DNA of 41,490 nt from Paulinella micropora (Eukaryota; Cercozoa; Imbricatea; Euglyphida), in contig BJOX01000107.1 in assembly GCA_009731375.1 (NCBI GenBank), positions 241,457 to 282,946 on the forward strand, written 5' to 3'. Both the position numbers and the translations under genes were made by a program. The number at the start of each line of letters is the position of its first letter. Position 1 is the first letter of the stretch. The notes beneath the pieces are model-generated. The model was given only the letters and a program-made list of their open reading frames with translations. It was not told where the DNA came from and did no database searches. Positions 20,303-29,048 of the stretch are shown here, piece after piece.

Positions 20303-20309
20303 TATATAA
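20303..20309 (+). promoter_or_regulatory. candidate TATA box in the LTR
   Basis: TATATAA, 17 bp inside the LTR, also present in the 3' LTR. The transcription start is not known. Confidence 0.5.
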
Positions 20310-20369
20310 TGGCATTACTCTATGTTCCGGTCTGTCGGTTTACCTTGGCTTGGAGAGTACGGAGTCCCT

Positions 20370-20379
20370 TCTACGTTAG
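20370..20379 (+). promoter_or_regulatory. TCTACGTTAG motif, copy 1 (5' LTR)
   Basis: The first of six identical 10-mers in the element, in the context CCCTTCTACGTTAGGTATTC. Confidence 0.7.
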
Positions 20380-20443
20380 GTATTCCTCATTCTACAAGTC
20401 GTTAGACAGTTATTATATTATTAAATATTTGGTCTCGGTAACA

Positions 20444-21645
20444 TTGGAGTCGCTAATAAAAACACAGTTTACGGGGTAGGAAATTTTCCTCGTTCCTCGG
20501 AAATTTTTGGGTCTTCTATGACTTGAGAAAATCGGCACAGATTCGAGGTTTGCGACATGGTTTATTGGAATGGAACTTGATGATTGTTGATGGTTTTTGT
20601 GTTTGTGGATGAATCTATGCATAGGGCATGCATTTCTTGTGTCCGCCTTGGGTTCTCGTGTCTTTTCATGGATGTGCAAGGGTTGCTGTGTTAAGCACAC
20701 ACACATCATGTGGCGGGAAATGGTTTGTACACATGGAAACTCGGAATTATTATGGCATAAGGTTACCTTGAATGCACATATATGCAAGGAGTGTGGTGCA
20801 TGCGTTCTTTGCGTGTTTTGGGGGTTTTCGAGTGATGAGCAAGGGTTGCTGTACATGCATGTCATGGGGACACTCCACACATGTCACGCTTTCTCTAGAA
20901 ACCGTAAGGACAACTCAGTGCAAACATTGGTTCTGTGTTTGCTGTGGATTGTGCAGTATGGTAGCATGTTTTCACGATGATTGATGGAGTGGAGACATAG
21001 GAATGACATGGCAAAGTGGGTGGTACTCACAGACACATAGGGGGATGACGTGTCAAAGAGACACAGACATGGGACAACATGTCACACAAAGAAGACAACA
21101 AAGTGGATTTGGGGGCTTGGGGGAACAAGCATTGATATGGCACGACGAATGTCTGGGTGCATATGGAAGGAGGACAACAAAGGGGAACGAGGTTGCAAGG
21201 AGGTAGCAAGCAAGTCGGAGGAATGGTTGTGATGGGACGGAATATACCCACAGTCAAACACGTATGGGGGATGGAAGGTGGCGGGAACTGAAGAGGGAAC
21301 ATGGGAGAAACAAATGCTGGAGTTGGTTTGGAAAAAGACACGAAGGACATGGCGAAAGAGGACAGAAACGAGGGGGACATCATGGCGCAGAGCTCCAAGT
21401 GGAAATTCACGGTATTTACGATGGGCGACCTTGGGAGTGGACAAGGCAAAGATGGCGTCCTTTTTCGAGGGGTTTTGCGGGCTTTTTTTTTTAAATAAAA
21501 AATGGAATACTGCCCATATCGGCCATATCAGTACCCTTCAAGTCCTTATTTTCCTTTTCGCACTAAGTGCGTAGAGTGGAGGCTTGGGAGGAGTGTGGAA
21601 TGGGGGAATAAGAGGAACAGGAGCTAGATGATACAGGGTATTATA
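20444..21645. other. leader region of the element
   Basis: About 1.2 kb without a convincing gene. Short ORFs (for example a Cys-rich one at 20597-20980 and small ones at 21264-21574) have no recognisable domain. GCAAGGGTTGCTGT occurs twice (about 20677 and 20840). Confidence 0.45.
20445..20459 (+). promoter_or_regulatory. candidate primer binding site
   Basis: TGGAGTCGCTAATAA starts one base after the LTR. It would pair with a tRNA ending GCGACUCCA. The tRNA is not identified. Confidence 0.4.
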
Positions 21646-21655
21646 TCTACGTTAG
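21646..21655 (+). promoter_or_regulatory. TCTACGTTAG motif, copy 2
   Basis: It is followed 12 nt later by the first downstream ATG (21668), which opens an acidic ORF. Confidence 0.7.
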
Positions 21656-21667
21656 GTTTACGACAAT

Positions 21668-22024
21668 ATGAAGGAGGCTGAAGATCAGGAAAAGACAGGC
21701 AAGGAGGAAAAAGGGGACGAGGGGAAGGAAGAAAACGAGGACGAGGGAGAGGAGGAGACACCGGAGTTTTGGAGAAAGGCATGGGAGGAAGAGACGGAGG
21801 AAGGAGAAAAAGGAATGTTGAAAAGGGGTGAGATAAGGATAGGTAAGGACATATACAGACGTATGGCTGAGATAACAGAGGAATCCGATACCATGCGGCA
21901 GAAGATGGAAAGGATGTTGGTTCAGAAACAGGGAGATATATGCCCGGTGGGTTTTGAGGCGACAAGACGGAGTTTGGGGGAATTATACGGTTTGAGAGGG
22001 CGATCGGAAATGCGGCTAGGATGA
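21668..22024 (+). CDS. accessory ORF A, acidic (118 aa)
   Basis: Unrecognised. It begins with a highly acidic Lys/Glu stretch, then FWRKAWEEETEEGEKG, then an amphipathic segment (IYRRMAEITEESDTMRQKME). It ends in ATGA, overlapping a 44-residue frame (22021-22155, MKKTRYMVTQGWKEARVAWK...) whose reading extends upstream past the overlap, so a frameshift may have split one protein in two. The composition (acidic start, Trp-Lys helices) resembles ORFs B and C downstream, which suggests a related family. A conserved TCTACGTTAG stands 12 nt before the ATG. Confidence 0.45.
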   Translation: MKEAEDQEKTGKEEKGDEGKEENEDEGEEETPEFWRKAWEEETEEGEKGMLKRGEIRIGKDIYRRMAEITEESDTMRQKMERMLVQKQGDICPVGFEATRRSLGELYGLRGRSEMRLG

Positions 22025-22184
22025 AGAAAACGAGATATATGGTTACACAGGGCTGGAAGGAGGCCAGAGTTGCATGGAAGAAGGAGAAACGAGAAAGAGG
22101 GATAGGAGAGGTGGAGGAGGACAAGCCAAACAAGAAAGCTAACAAGGAGGAATGAGTGACACGAGGGGATATGCTGCATACTTA

Positions 22185-22194
22185 TCTACGTTAG
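22185..22194 (+). promoter_or_regulatory. TCTACGTTAG motif, copy 3
   Basis: It is followed 2 nt later by ATG (22197), the start of ORF B. Confidence 0.7.
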
Positions 22195-22196
22195 GT

Positions 22197-22692
22197 ATGG
22201 AAAAAGGGGGCAAGGTTGATAAGGAAATATCTGACGAGGAGAAGGAGGACAGTGGAGAAACGAGTGAGGAGACGGAGGAACAGGAAGATTGTGGGTATGG
22301 AAAGACGCTGGCATCTTGGGCTAGTAGACGAAAGACATTACTTTCTGATGCAGAAGTGGGTTCGCATGGGGTCTCCTTACTTTACGGAATCGTTCCTCCA
22401 AAAGGCAAAAAAGGAGTATGTGGGAGCAATGGTGGCTTGGGAGGATTTCCAAACAAAGGAGGAATGGAGGAAAATGGAAAGGGAAGTCAGGAAAGAGGAG
22501 AGGAGACGGAAAAGAAGGAGAGTGGGGGACCAACAACAAGCACAAGACACAACACTTGTCACTTCTACGTTAGGACACACGTCAGAGGATGAGCAAACGG
22601 GCACTAGGTTGGAGCTGACGAGGGGGACCAGCAGTGGGGACGGATTAGGGGGATGGAATATAAGGTGGATGAGGAGGCACGGCAGTTCATAG
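22197..22692 (+). CDS. accessory ORF B, probably frameshifted
   Basis: The first ATG after the TCTACGTTAG motif opens an acidic segment (SDEEKEDSGETSEETEEQED). From about 22290 the protein-like reading moves to another frame. That frame has WHLGLVDERHYFLMQKWV, VAWEDFQTKEEWRKMERE and a basic patch KEERRRKRRRV, and stays open to 22692. The first frame stops at 22592. I therefore treat this as one coding unit with a frameshift, either real or from sequencing. The function is unknown. The Trp-spaced helical style matches ORF C. Confidence 0.4.
22564..22573 (+). promoter_or_regulatory. TCTACGTTAG motif, copy 4
   Basis: The next ATG (22589) opens a 9-codon ORF. The second ATG (22653) opens the 460-residue ORF C. 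Confidence 0.65.
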
Positions 22693-24035
22693 AGGAGATG
22701 GGTGAAGAGTGGAGTGTACGGGTGGAGGCAATTTTGCACACGGAACGGATAACGGGGGATAAACGGTGGATGGCAATCAGGAAACTATGGGAGTTAAGAT
22801 GGCGGTGGTTTAGAGAGCGAGAGGGTTTATGGAAACAATTCGCCAAGTCGGAGGAGGCGAGGAACCAATATGTTTTTCTGGCCTTGTTGAAGAAGGTGGG
22901 GGAGAAATGGGTAGCGGAGAGGGTACATACGGCGTGGGCTTGCGCCACGGGGAAGGCAGATGCTAAGAAATGGTTGCAAACTCTCCAAGGAAGAGGAAAG
23001 GACAGTTGGACACTGTTCGTCGAACCATTGCGGATGCGAGGAATAATCGAGAGGGTGGAGAATCATGCACCGGGCAACGATTGGGACAGTGAAGAGACAC
23101 AGGAGTGGCTTAAACAGTTGCGGGTGGACAGAGGCCAGTGGACACAAAAGGACAAGAAAGAGAGGGCAGCAGGGAGAACGGACATTGAGCTGGGAAGAGA
23201 GGCTACAAGTCACACTCAAATGGAGGAAATGGCAGTGGACGAGGAGATGGAAAGGGTGACACAGGAACTGAAGATGGCGAGGGAGGTGAGGAGGAAGGCG
23301 GAAGACGAGGAGATAGAGGGAGAGTTGGTGGTGGAACAAGAGATAAGGGAGGACTCAGATCATGACTCGGGGATTCAAGTTAGAGCACTGGCCCAGGCAT
23401 GGGAACAGGGACAGGAATGGGCACAGCGGCAGAAGGAGGTGGTAGAGGAGGCAAGATGGGAAATTATAAGGAAGAGATGGGAGAAGCGAACGAGTACGAT
23501 GCCGGTTGAGATGAGGGAGCCTTGTTGGAAGCACTTCAAGGAATCAGAGGAGGCAAGGGGACAGTATGCACGAATTCAAGAGGTGGAAAGGAGACTGGGT
23601 GACATGATACAAGACGTTATTTTGTCGGTGGAAACTGCGCTTACGGGCACAGTAGCAGAGGCTAAGGCTTGGGAGGCCAAATGGCATGACGAACATCCTG
23701 CACAATGGAAACAGTTTGTCAGTCGATTGTGGATGAGATGGACGAAGGAACAGACACAGGGGAGTGTAGAGGGCAATGAGTGGCAGTCGGAGGAGACGAA
23801 GGAATGGATGACGGCCTCGGGGGCAAAAATGGAGATAAGACACATACAGGAGTTGGCAATGAAGTGGGAGAAGGAAGCGAAGGAGGAGGAGGAGGAGACA
23901 ACGGATGAAGAGGGGGAGGAGAGGTCTAACCGCGAAGGAAGTAGGGGGTCTTGGGACCAACGGGAGACAGCGGAGGAGATGGTGGAATGGATGGAAGAGT
24001 TAGATAGGGACGTGCTGGAACAGTTCAGCATGTGA
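22653..24035 (+). CDS. accessory ORF C, 460 aa, duplicated Trp-rich domain
   Basis: The longest intact ORF upstream of gag, ending in TGA. It has two copies of a domain of about 120 residues. Copy 1 (about 38-160) includes GLWKQFAKSEEARNQY ... DWDSEETQEWL. Copy 2 (about 268-393) includes PCWKHFKESEEARGQY ... EWQSEETKEWM, with shared Trp spacing. Between and after them are very acidic, coiled-coil-like stretches. No enzyme motif, Cys/His cluster or membrane segment is present. I know no retrotransposon family with this protein in front of gag. It might be a structural or RNA-binding accessory protein; that is a guess. It is preceded by motif copy 4 and followed by a 10-N gap. Confidence 0.7.
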   Translation: MEYKVDEEARQFIEEMGEEWSVRVEAILHTERITGDKRWMAIRKLWELRWRWFREREGLWKQFAKSEEARNQYVFLALLKKVGEKWVAERVHTAWACATGKADAKKWLQTLQGRGKDSWTLFVEPLRMRGIIERVENHAPGNDWDSEETQEWLKQLRVDRGQWTQKDKKERAAGRTDIELGREATSHTQMEEMAVDEEMERVTQELKMAREVRRKAEDEEIEGELVVEQEIREDSDHDSGIQVRALAQAWEQGQEWAQRQKEVVEEARWEIIRKRWEKRTSTMPVEMREPCWKHFKESEEARGQYARIQEVERRLGDMIQDVILSVETALTGTVAEAKAWEAKWHDEHPAQWKQFVSRLWMRWTKEQTQGSVEGNEWQSEETKEWMTASGAKMEIRHIQELAMKWEKEAKEEEEETTDEEGEERSNREGSRGSWDQRETAEEMVEWMEELDRDVLEQFSM

Positions 24036-24123
24036 CAAATGGGAGGGGCAACGGAAACTAATAAAAAAAAATAATAAAAAAAAAAGCGGAGGGACGGATA
24101 CATAGGAAAGAGGGAGAGAGGGC

Positions 24124-24133
24124 NNNNNNNNNN
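24124..24133. other. 10-N gap
   Basis: Between ORF C and gag. The size of the missing sequence is unknown. Confidence 0.99.
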
Positions 24134-24221
24134 GGATACCAAAAGGGATGTGGACGGGATAATGGGGATCATATTTGAGGAAGGGCATGTATATATGGTC
24201 TATTATTATCAATTTCTCCCT

Positions 24222-24231
24222 TCTACGTTAG
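24222..24231 (+). promoter_or_regulatory. TCTACGTTAG motif, copy 5 (before gag)
   Basis: A pyrimidine-rich context (ATTTCTCCCT) precedes it. The first ATG, 9 nt after the motif, is the gag start at 24241. Confidence 0.75.
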
Positions 24232-24240
24232 TGGCGACGA

Positions 24241-25809
24241 ATGGCAGACGAGGCGCAAGGTGGGGTACCGCCACCGGTACTACCGATCAGGTTTACGCCA
24301 CTCAAGAAAGCGGTACCCTCGCCTATGCGAGTGGACGAGGGGGAGGACAAGGCGGGGGCGGCGCCGGCGGCTCCTTTGACGTATGCGCGGAATCCTCCGA
24401 TTATGTCCGACCACTTCCTCCAGATGTTGCAGGCGAGCCCGACGGCTATCGAGATTTACTCACAGCTGAACAGGAACTCGCTCAAAATTTGGACGGACGG
24501 GCCTGATGAAGGGGGAATTAAGGACGACATCGACGCGTGGAACGAATGGCAGCTACCAGCAGGCAAGCCACACTGGAGGCCAGGGATCAAGACGGGAGTG
24601 TTGGCCAAAATGGCGGAGGCTTTGGCGGTGGCGGTGGGACATCACAGGGATCAGATCTCGGCGAAGGCGTTGACAGCTTATATGGTACGGCCTATAATGG
24701 ACGAAGGGGAGGTCATGACCGAAGGAAAAGTGACGGAACTGATGGCAGCTATTGACCGGCTGATAATGGCAATCCGACAGCAGGACATCAAAGTCACTGC
24801 GGCGTTCCACGATTGGAACAAGCGCATGATGCTCAATCCGGTTGATGACTTGGCGTCGTGGTTGGAGACGGCAAACGCGCAATGGGCGGACGAGGTGAGG
24901 AAGGAAGCGGGTTTCTTTACAGAAGCCATGAAGCAGTACAACGACGGCATGGACGCGATGGGGCACATCAAGGAACGGGGGGCGACACTCAAGAAGCTCT
25001 TGGACAACGCGATGAACGGGGCTGCTCTGATGGATGACGCGGTCCGCAAGGCGACGGTGACGGAACTGCGGATGTGGGTATATCACCTGTCGTTGGTGAG
25101 GGGGTGTGTGGATGGTTGGGTAGCCTGGACTAGGCTTCGGCTGAAATTAATGGAGGAACCGGAGACGGCGTCACCGGAGAAGAAAAAGAAAAAGAAAAAG
25201 AAAAAGAAGAGTAAGAAGAAGAAAAGCGGCTCGGAAGGCTTGAAGTCGGATGAGGATTCAAAGGAGGAAGGATCGGAGGATGACGAGAAGAATCGCTCGG
25301 GTTGGGCGAGTAGTACAAACAGGAGTTCGGTCCAAGGATGGGAGAAAAGGGAAAAGATCATAAAAGAGTTGAAGGCAAATACGGAGCTGGCAAGGCGGGG
25401 GTACGACCAAATCGACCAAAGCCAAGGGGACGACAGGCGATATATGAACATGATGCGGCAATTTGCGGTACAGTTCAAGAAACAGCTGCGCGGGGCGCAG
25501 AGTGGCAACGATCTGGAATCAATTTGCTTCGTCTTGGCGGACGTCTTGGGAATTGTTGGGGCTAACTCGGGGTTGTCGAACCAGCAGACGTGGAAGGAAG
25601 TCTTCGACAAGGAAGTCAAGGGCAATGCGGCGAGATCGCACTGGCAGCTCGTGGATGTGATCCATTATGTCTTTGGCACGGTCTTTGGGTTTGTGGCACT
25701 CACCGATGCGGATGAGGAATTGGAAACGGTTCGAGGGGTGATCCAGGATAAGATCAGGGCTACCGGCCTTATTCCAAGCAGTCATGGACGCGTGCCTGAT
25801 CAACGATGA
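24241..25809 (+). CDS. Gag-like protein, 522 aa
   Basis: Identified by position: it is the first long ORF before the protease and RT regions of an LTR element. It begins with a Pro-rich stretch (GGVPPPVLPIRFTPLKK), followed by a long helical region (about 50-300) with Trp-containing amphipathic helices as in capsid proteins. A poly-Lys tract (about 313-326) and an acidic Ser/Glu stretch come next, then another helical domain (about 370-515). No CCHC zinc knuckle is present. After about 25750 the protein-like reading continues in another frame (FQAVMDACLINDERKVYPLI) and then in a third (LPTLPNDNKNKGQRWQGKTN), so the C-terminus is frameshifted. Confidence 0.65.
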   Translation: MADEAQGGVPPPVLPIRFTPLKKAVPSPMRVDEGEDKAGAAPAAPLTYARNPPIMSDHFLQMLQASPTAIEIYSQLNRNSLKIWTDGPDEGGIKDDIDAWNEWQLPAGKPHWRPGIKTGVLAKMAEALAVAVGHHRDQISAKALTAYMVRPIMDEGEVMTEGKVTELMAAIDRLIMAIRQQDIKVTAAFHDWNKRMMLNPVDDLASWLETANAQWADEVRKEAGFFTEAMKQYNDGMDAMGHIKERGATLKKLLDNAMNGAALMDDAVRKATVTELRMWVYHLSLVRGCVDGWVAWTRLRLKLMEEPETASPEKKKKKKKKKKSKKKKSGSEGLKSDEDSKEEGSEDDEKNRSGWASSTNRSSVQGWEKREKIIKELKANTELARRGYDQIDQSQGDDRRYMNMMRQFAVQFKKQLRGAQSGNDLESICFVLADVLGIVGANSGLSNQQTWKEVFDKEVKGNAARSHWQLVDVIHYVFGTVFGFVALTDADEELETVRGVIQDKIRATGLIPSSHGRVPDQR

Positions 25810-25886
25810 GCGGAAGGTATACCCGCTAATCTTGGGGCATGGCTTATGGAGGGAACAGGCGACCAAGAACGTGGTTACCGTAACGG

Positions 25887-26820
25887 ATGCTGACCGCGGT
25901 CTTGAGACTGCCGACGCTACCCAACGACAACAAGAATAAAGGGCAGAGATGGCAAGGCAAAACCAACCCGGTGGCTTGGACGATGGATCACGAAGACGTC
26001 AAGGCAATAAAGACGCTGTTGATGGATCCAGCGATTCTGGCGAAGATGCCAAAGGTACCAATGAGGCAACAACAAGGAGGACGGCAGACCGGTGGGGGCG
26101 GCGGCAGTACAAGGGGCCAACAGGGCGGTGGCAGACCACAACGTGGCACGGGGGACTTCGGCGGAGGGAGGACGAGGCCGGGGTCTAACACTGCAGGGAA
26201 GATCGTCGCCAGCATCCATATGCTCGACCGGCGGAGGTAAACGCGGCACATGGAGCGGGAGGGTTCAGGCAGAAAGGATCTGGACCAGACGTGATGGATC
26301 CGTCCTTTTACACGAATGCGGCAAGGAATCGGGAGTTGAAGCCGGGCGAGGCAAGATACCCCCCGGACGACCGACTCAGCAATGCACCGGGAGTCCCGAA
26401 ATATGAGCGAAGGGCGTTGAAGGAGAACAGCCATTGGCGTAAATCGTGCTATTGGCAGATTGGGATATGGCCTACGCCTACGGGGCGAATGCTGCATACA
26501 CGATGACGATACATTGTATCATGACAACATGAATAAAGTCTCGCGAGAGGAGCAGAGCGCGGCTATACGGAAACTGAAGGAGGCAATTTGACATGGTGGG
26601 GGGATTGGAAGACCTGTTTAACCGGGACGAACTGGACGAGTTGCAATGGTTCAACACCGCGAACATCCAGAAATACGGATGGAAGCGTAAGGATCGAGGA
26701 TCGTACTTGTCCGCGGCGGGACTACGGCAACGAGGCGGTGGTGGCGGAGGACGTGGCGGTGATCGAGGAAGAGGTCGAGGGGACGCACAACGTTCGGCTG
26801 CAACAGGGCCGGGATGGCCT
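25887..26820 (+). pseudogene. Gag C-terminal / Gly-Arg-rich region, broken frames
   Basis: The open piece 25887-26240 carries an RGG-type tract (about 26085-26195: GGGGGSTRGQQGGGRPQRG). A second piece at 26291-26506 (DPSFYTNAARNRELKPGEAR...) and a third at 26593-26934 (with GGGGGGRGGDRGRGRGD at about 26730-26785) follow in different frames. The order and composition suggest a nucleic-acid-binding C-terminal part of Gag in which Arg-Gly repeats take the place of zinc knuckles. The frame changes between pieces may be mutations or assembly errors. Confidence 0.4.
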
Positions 26821-27332
26821 CAGAGGTACAGGATAAGAGAGAGAAAGTGGAAGGGAAGGGAAGAAAAGGGGGTGAAGGGAGCAAAGGAACAGGCAACAGC
26901 TTCCCGTATGTGCACCCGGATCGACAGGCATTGATTTCAGGGGCGACGGCGGGTTTACCGGAGCGACAGGGAGCGGCGGGAGGGGGCACACCCACGCCAT
27001 CGGGTAGGATAATATCCGTGGAGGAAATGGAACAAAAACATGAACGGAAACATGGCATATTTGAACAGGAACGGACGCCGAGGGAGGAAGAGGCGCGACC
27101 GCGACGGCGTGAGGATAAAGATGACGTCGTGATCACGGGGGAAGGCAAAGCAGGTGGGGAACATATCAACACGGAACATATTAAGGGTATGCGGCGGGAT
27201 TTGATGGGTGATAGGGGAACGAAGACGGCAAGAACGCCTGCTGCTCCGGCGGGTAGATGGAGCGGGGTACGGCAGCCCGTCCAGGGGGATGGCAAAAGAG
27301 AACGACAATCCATAGATCTGACTGGGGAATGA
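26814..27332 (+). CDS. charged linker ORF, 172 aa
   Basis: An unrecognised, strongly charged and probably disordered protein segment (for example EEMEQKHERKHGIFEQERTP, then RRREDKDDVVITGEG). It ends in TGA. It lies between the Gag C-terminal pieces and the protease-like domain, so it may be a linker of the polyprotein. No domain was seen. Confidence 0.3.
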   Translation: MASEVQDKREKVEGKGRKGGEGSKGTGNSFPYVHPDRQALISGATAGLPERQGAAGGGTPTPSGRIISVEEMEQKHERKHGIFEQERTPREEEARPRRREDKDDVVITGEGKAGGEHINTEHIKGMRRDLMGDRGTKTARTPAAPAGRWSGVRQPVQGDGKRERQSIDLTGE

Positions 27333-27577
27333 CCCGAAAACGGATGAGAGCAACAGAGAGGGAGAGAGAGGGCAGGGCACACGACAAAACGGCAGAAGGC
27401 AGAGGAGCAGACTCGTGGGGATGGAACGGGAGAAAAACCGGGAAGAACAGAGGATAAGGATAACGGAGCTATAGACGATAAGGGCGATAAGGGGCTCAGG
27501 GGGAAATAGGGAGTAAGGAGGATAAGGGAAAGAGGCGGGAAATAGGGGATCAGAGGAGAGAGAACATAGATAAGGCT

Positions 27578-28415
27578 ATGGACCAGGGGTCGGAAGGGAA
27601 AATGGGACTCAATGGAGGGGATGAGGGGAAAGAACAGGAGCGGAACCGACTTATCCTCCAGACATACCAAAAGATCGCGGAACGCGCGGATTTAATGAGT
27701 CCTAGGAAAATGGTTAATTCAATTAAAAGAGCTGATTTCCCTTTAGCCTACACGAAGGTGGAAATTGTCGAGTTGGGCGGGTATGAGGTCATTGGCAATA
27801 ACACGATGGCGGCGAGCAGTGTCATGGGGAGGAGCTTTCAGGACAAATATGGGGGACAGCAGTGGTATCAGCAGGCACTGCGGCGCACGCAGGATGGGTG
27901 AGTGGAGTGTCGGGATCGACACCGATCACGGGCACGATATTGCTGAATTTTCGGCTCTCCGACGGCTCGGTCTATATCCAAGTTTGGGTGGTATCAGCAT
28001 ACACGGGGGGCTTGTTGTGGAGCTTGGACGCGCTCAGACGAATACACACGTCCATCGACTGTGCGGGGTATACGGTGCGATATGGAGCGGACGAAAACGC
28101 ACCGGTATACAAGATGGTGCACTTGTCGACAGATGACCAACCTCAAGGCAATGAGGGGGAATGGACGGCGGGTAGTTTTGCGGCAGTGAAGGTCGTAATG
28201 TCGGAAGAGGCAGCGGCTGACGAGGCAGCATGCGAAGTTTTTGCGGTGGGGGACCCTAAGGCAACGGATGAGGAGAGCGAATCGGAGGACGAATGGACGC
28301 CAAATCAAATAGTGGCATTGTGCGACATGCGGCTGGAACACTTGAGAGAACAACGGAGATTGGCCACGGACAGTTTCCGATACACGGCCGTAATTTGGGG
28401 GACTAACACAAAGAA
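27578..28415 (+). pseudogene. retropepsin-like aspartic protease region
   Basis: The frame from 27578 contains VEIVELGGYEVIGNNTMAAS followed by SVMG. It continues after a frameshift near 27870-27900 as PITGTILLNFRLSDGSVYIQ, VWVVSAYTGGLLWSLDALRR and IHTSIDCAGYTVRYG. The order (active-site-like turn, beta strands, hydrophobic-hydrophobic-x-x-D-x-L, then ID..) matches the retropepsin fold. The expected D-T/S-G is replaced by N-T-M (about 27802-27810). An acidic tail (SESEDEWTP) leads on to the next domain. Confidence 0.55.
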
Positions 28416-29048
28416 ATGGATGGCAGGACGTTGCCAATCGCACAGTACGTGGTATGTAACGTGGCAAAGCCGAGTCAGGCGAAGACGGGAATTATCGAGT
28501 TCCTCAATGATAAGTGGGGGGACGATCCCATTATGGTCGACTCGGTGGCAGGAATCAAGAAGGCGCTGAAGAATCGGATTTCCCTTGGGGATTTCACGAT
28601 AGTGCTTCCGGTGGGTAGACAAACGGAAATAAGGTGGTATGATATCGAGGATTTCTTGGTTCAGGATCCGATACCTATACCGAGTCGGACGCAGAAGCTC
28701 GTTATAGCGTGTCGTTTGGGCTCGAGAAAAGCGGCGAGGAAATATCGGGAGGAACTCCTTGCACGGGATTTGGCCGCAATCCGAGATGAAGCGTTTACTC
28801 ATATTTCGGGGGTATATCATCGCACACATGCGATACAATACGCGATGATGATCGATCAGTTGGCCAGATATGCGGATCAGGAGAGGCAAACGCCTACCCT
28901 GTACCGGTCTAGAGAAAGGTTCGAGGAAGATGGTGAGGAGGCCACGGTAGACGACATAGCGGGCAAGGCAAAACAAATCAAGGAGGAAACGGATAAGGCT
29001 CGGGCGGCTTTGCGGGAACAGGCAAAACAGTGGCTGGCAGGGAAGTGA
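28416..29048 (+). CDS. polyprotein segment between protease and RT, 210 aa
   Basis: It is probably joined to the preceding piece by a frameshift near 28420 (the reading ...VIWGTNTKKWM continues as DGRTLPIAQYVVCNVAKP). It has a globular-looking part (WYDIEDFLVQDPIPIPSRTQ) and a helical charged C-terminus, ending in TGA. It may complete the protease or form a connection domain. I do not recognise it. Confidence 0.4.
   Translation: MDGRTLPIAQYVVCNVAKPSQAKTGIIEFLNDKWGDDPIMVDSVAGIKKALKNRISLGDFTIVLPVGRQTEIRWYDIEDFLVQDPIPIPSRTQKLVIACRLGSRKAARKYREELLARDLAAIRDEAFTHISGVYHRTHAIQYAMMIDQLARYADQERQTPTLYRSRERFEEDGEEATVDDIAGKAKQIKEETDKARAALREQAKQWLAGK

Larger units (their letters stand above)
20286..20443 (+). 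repeat. 5' LTR
   Basis: TG...CA ends. It contains TATATAA (20303-20309) as a candidate TATA box and the motif TCTACGTTAG at 20370-20379. It differs from the 3' LTR by about two substitutions and a small AT-rich indel near the end. Confidence 0.93.

Noticed and set aside
20597-20980. Cys-rich 127-residue ORF in the leader of the LTR element
   Set aside because: No regular Cys/His spacing and no motif before it. It overlaps other frames equally open, and the DNA contains imperfect direct repeats that explain its look.
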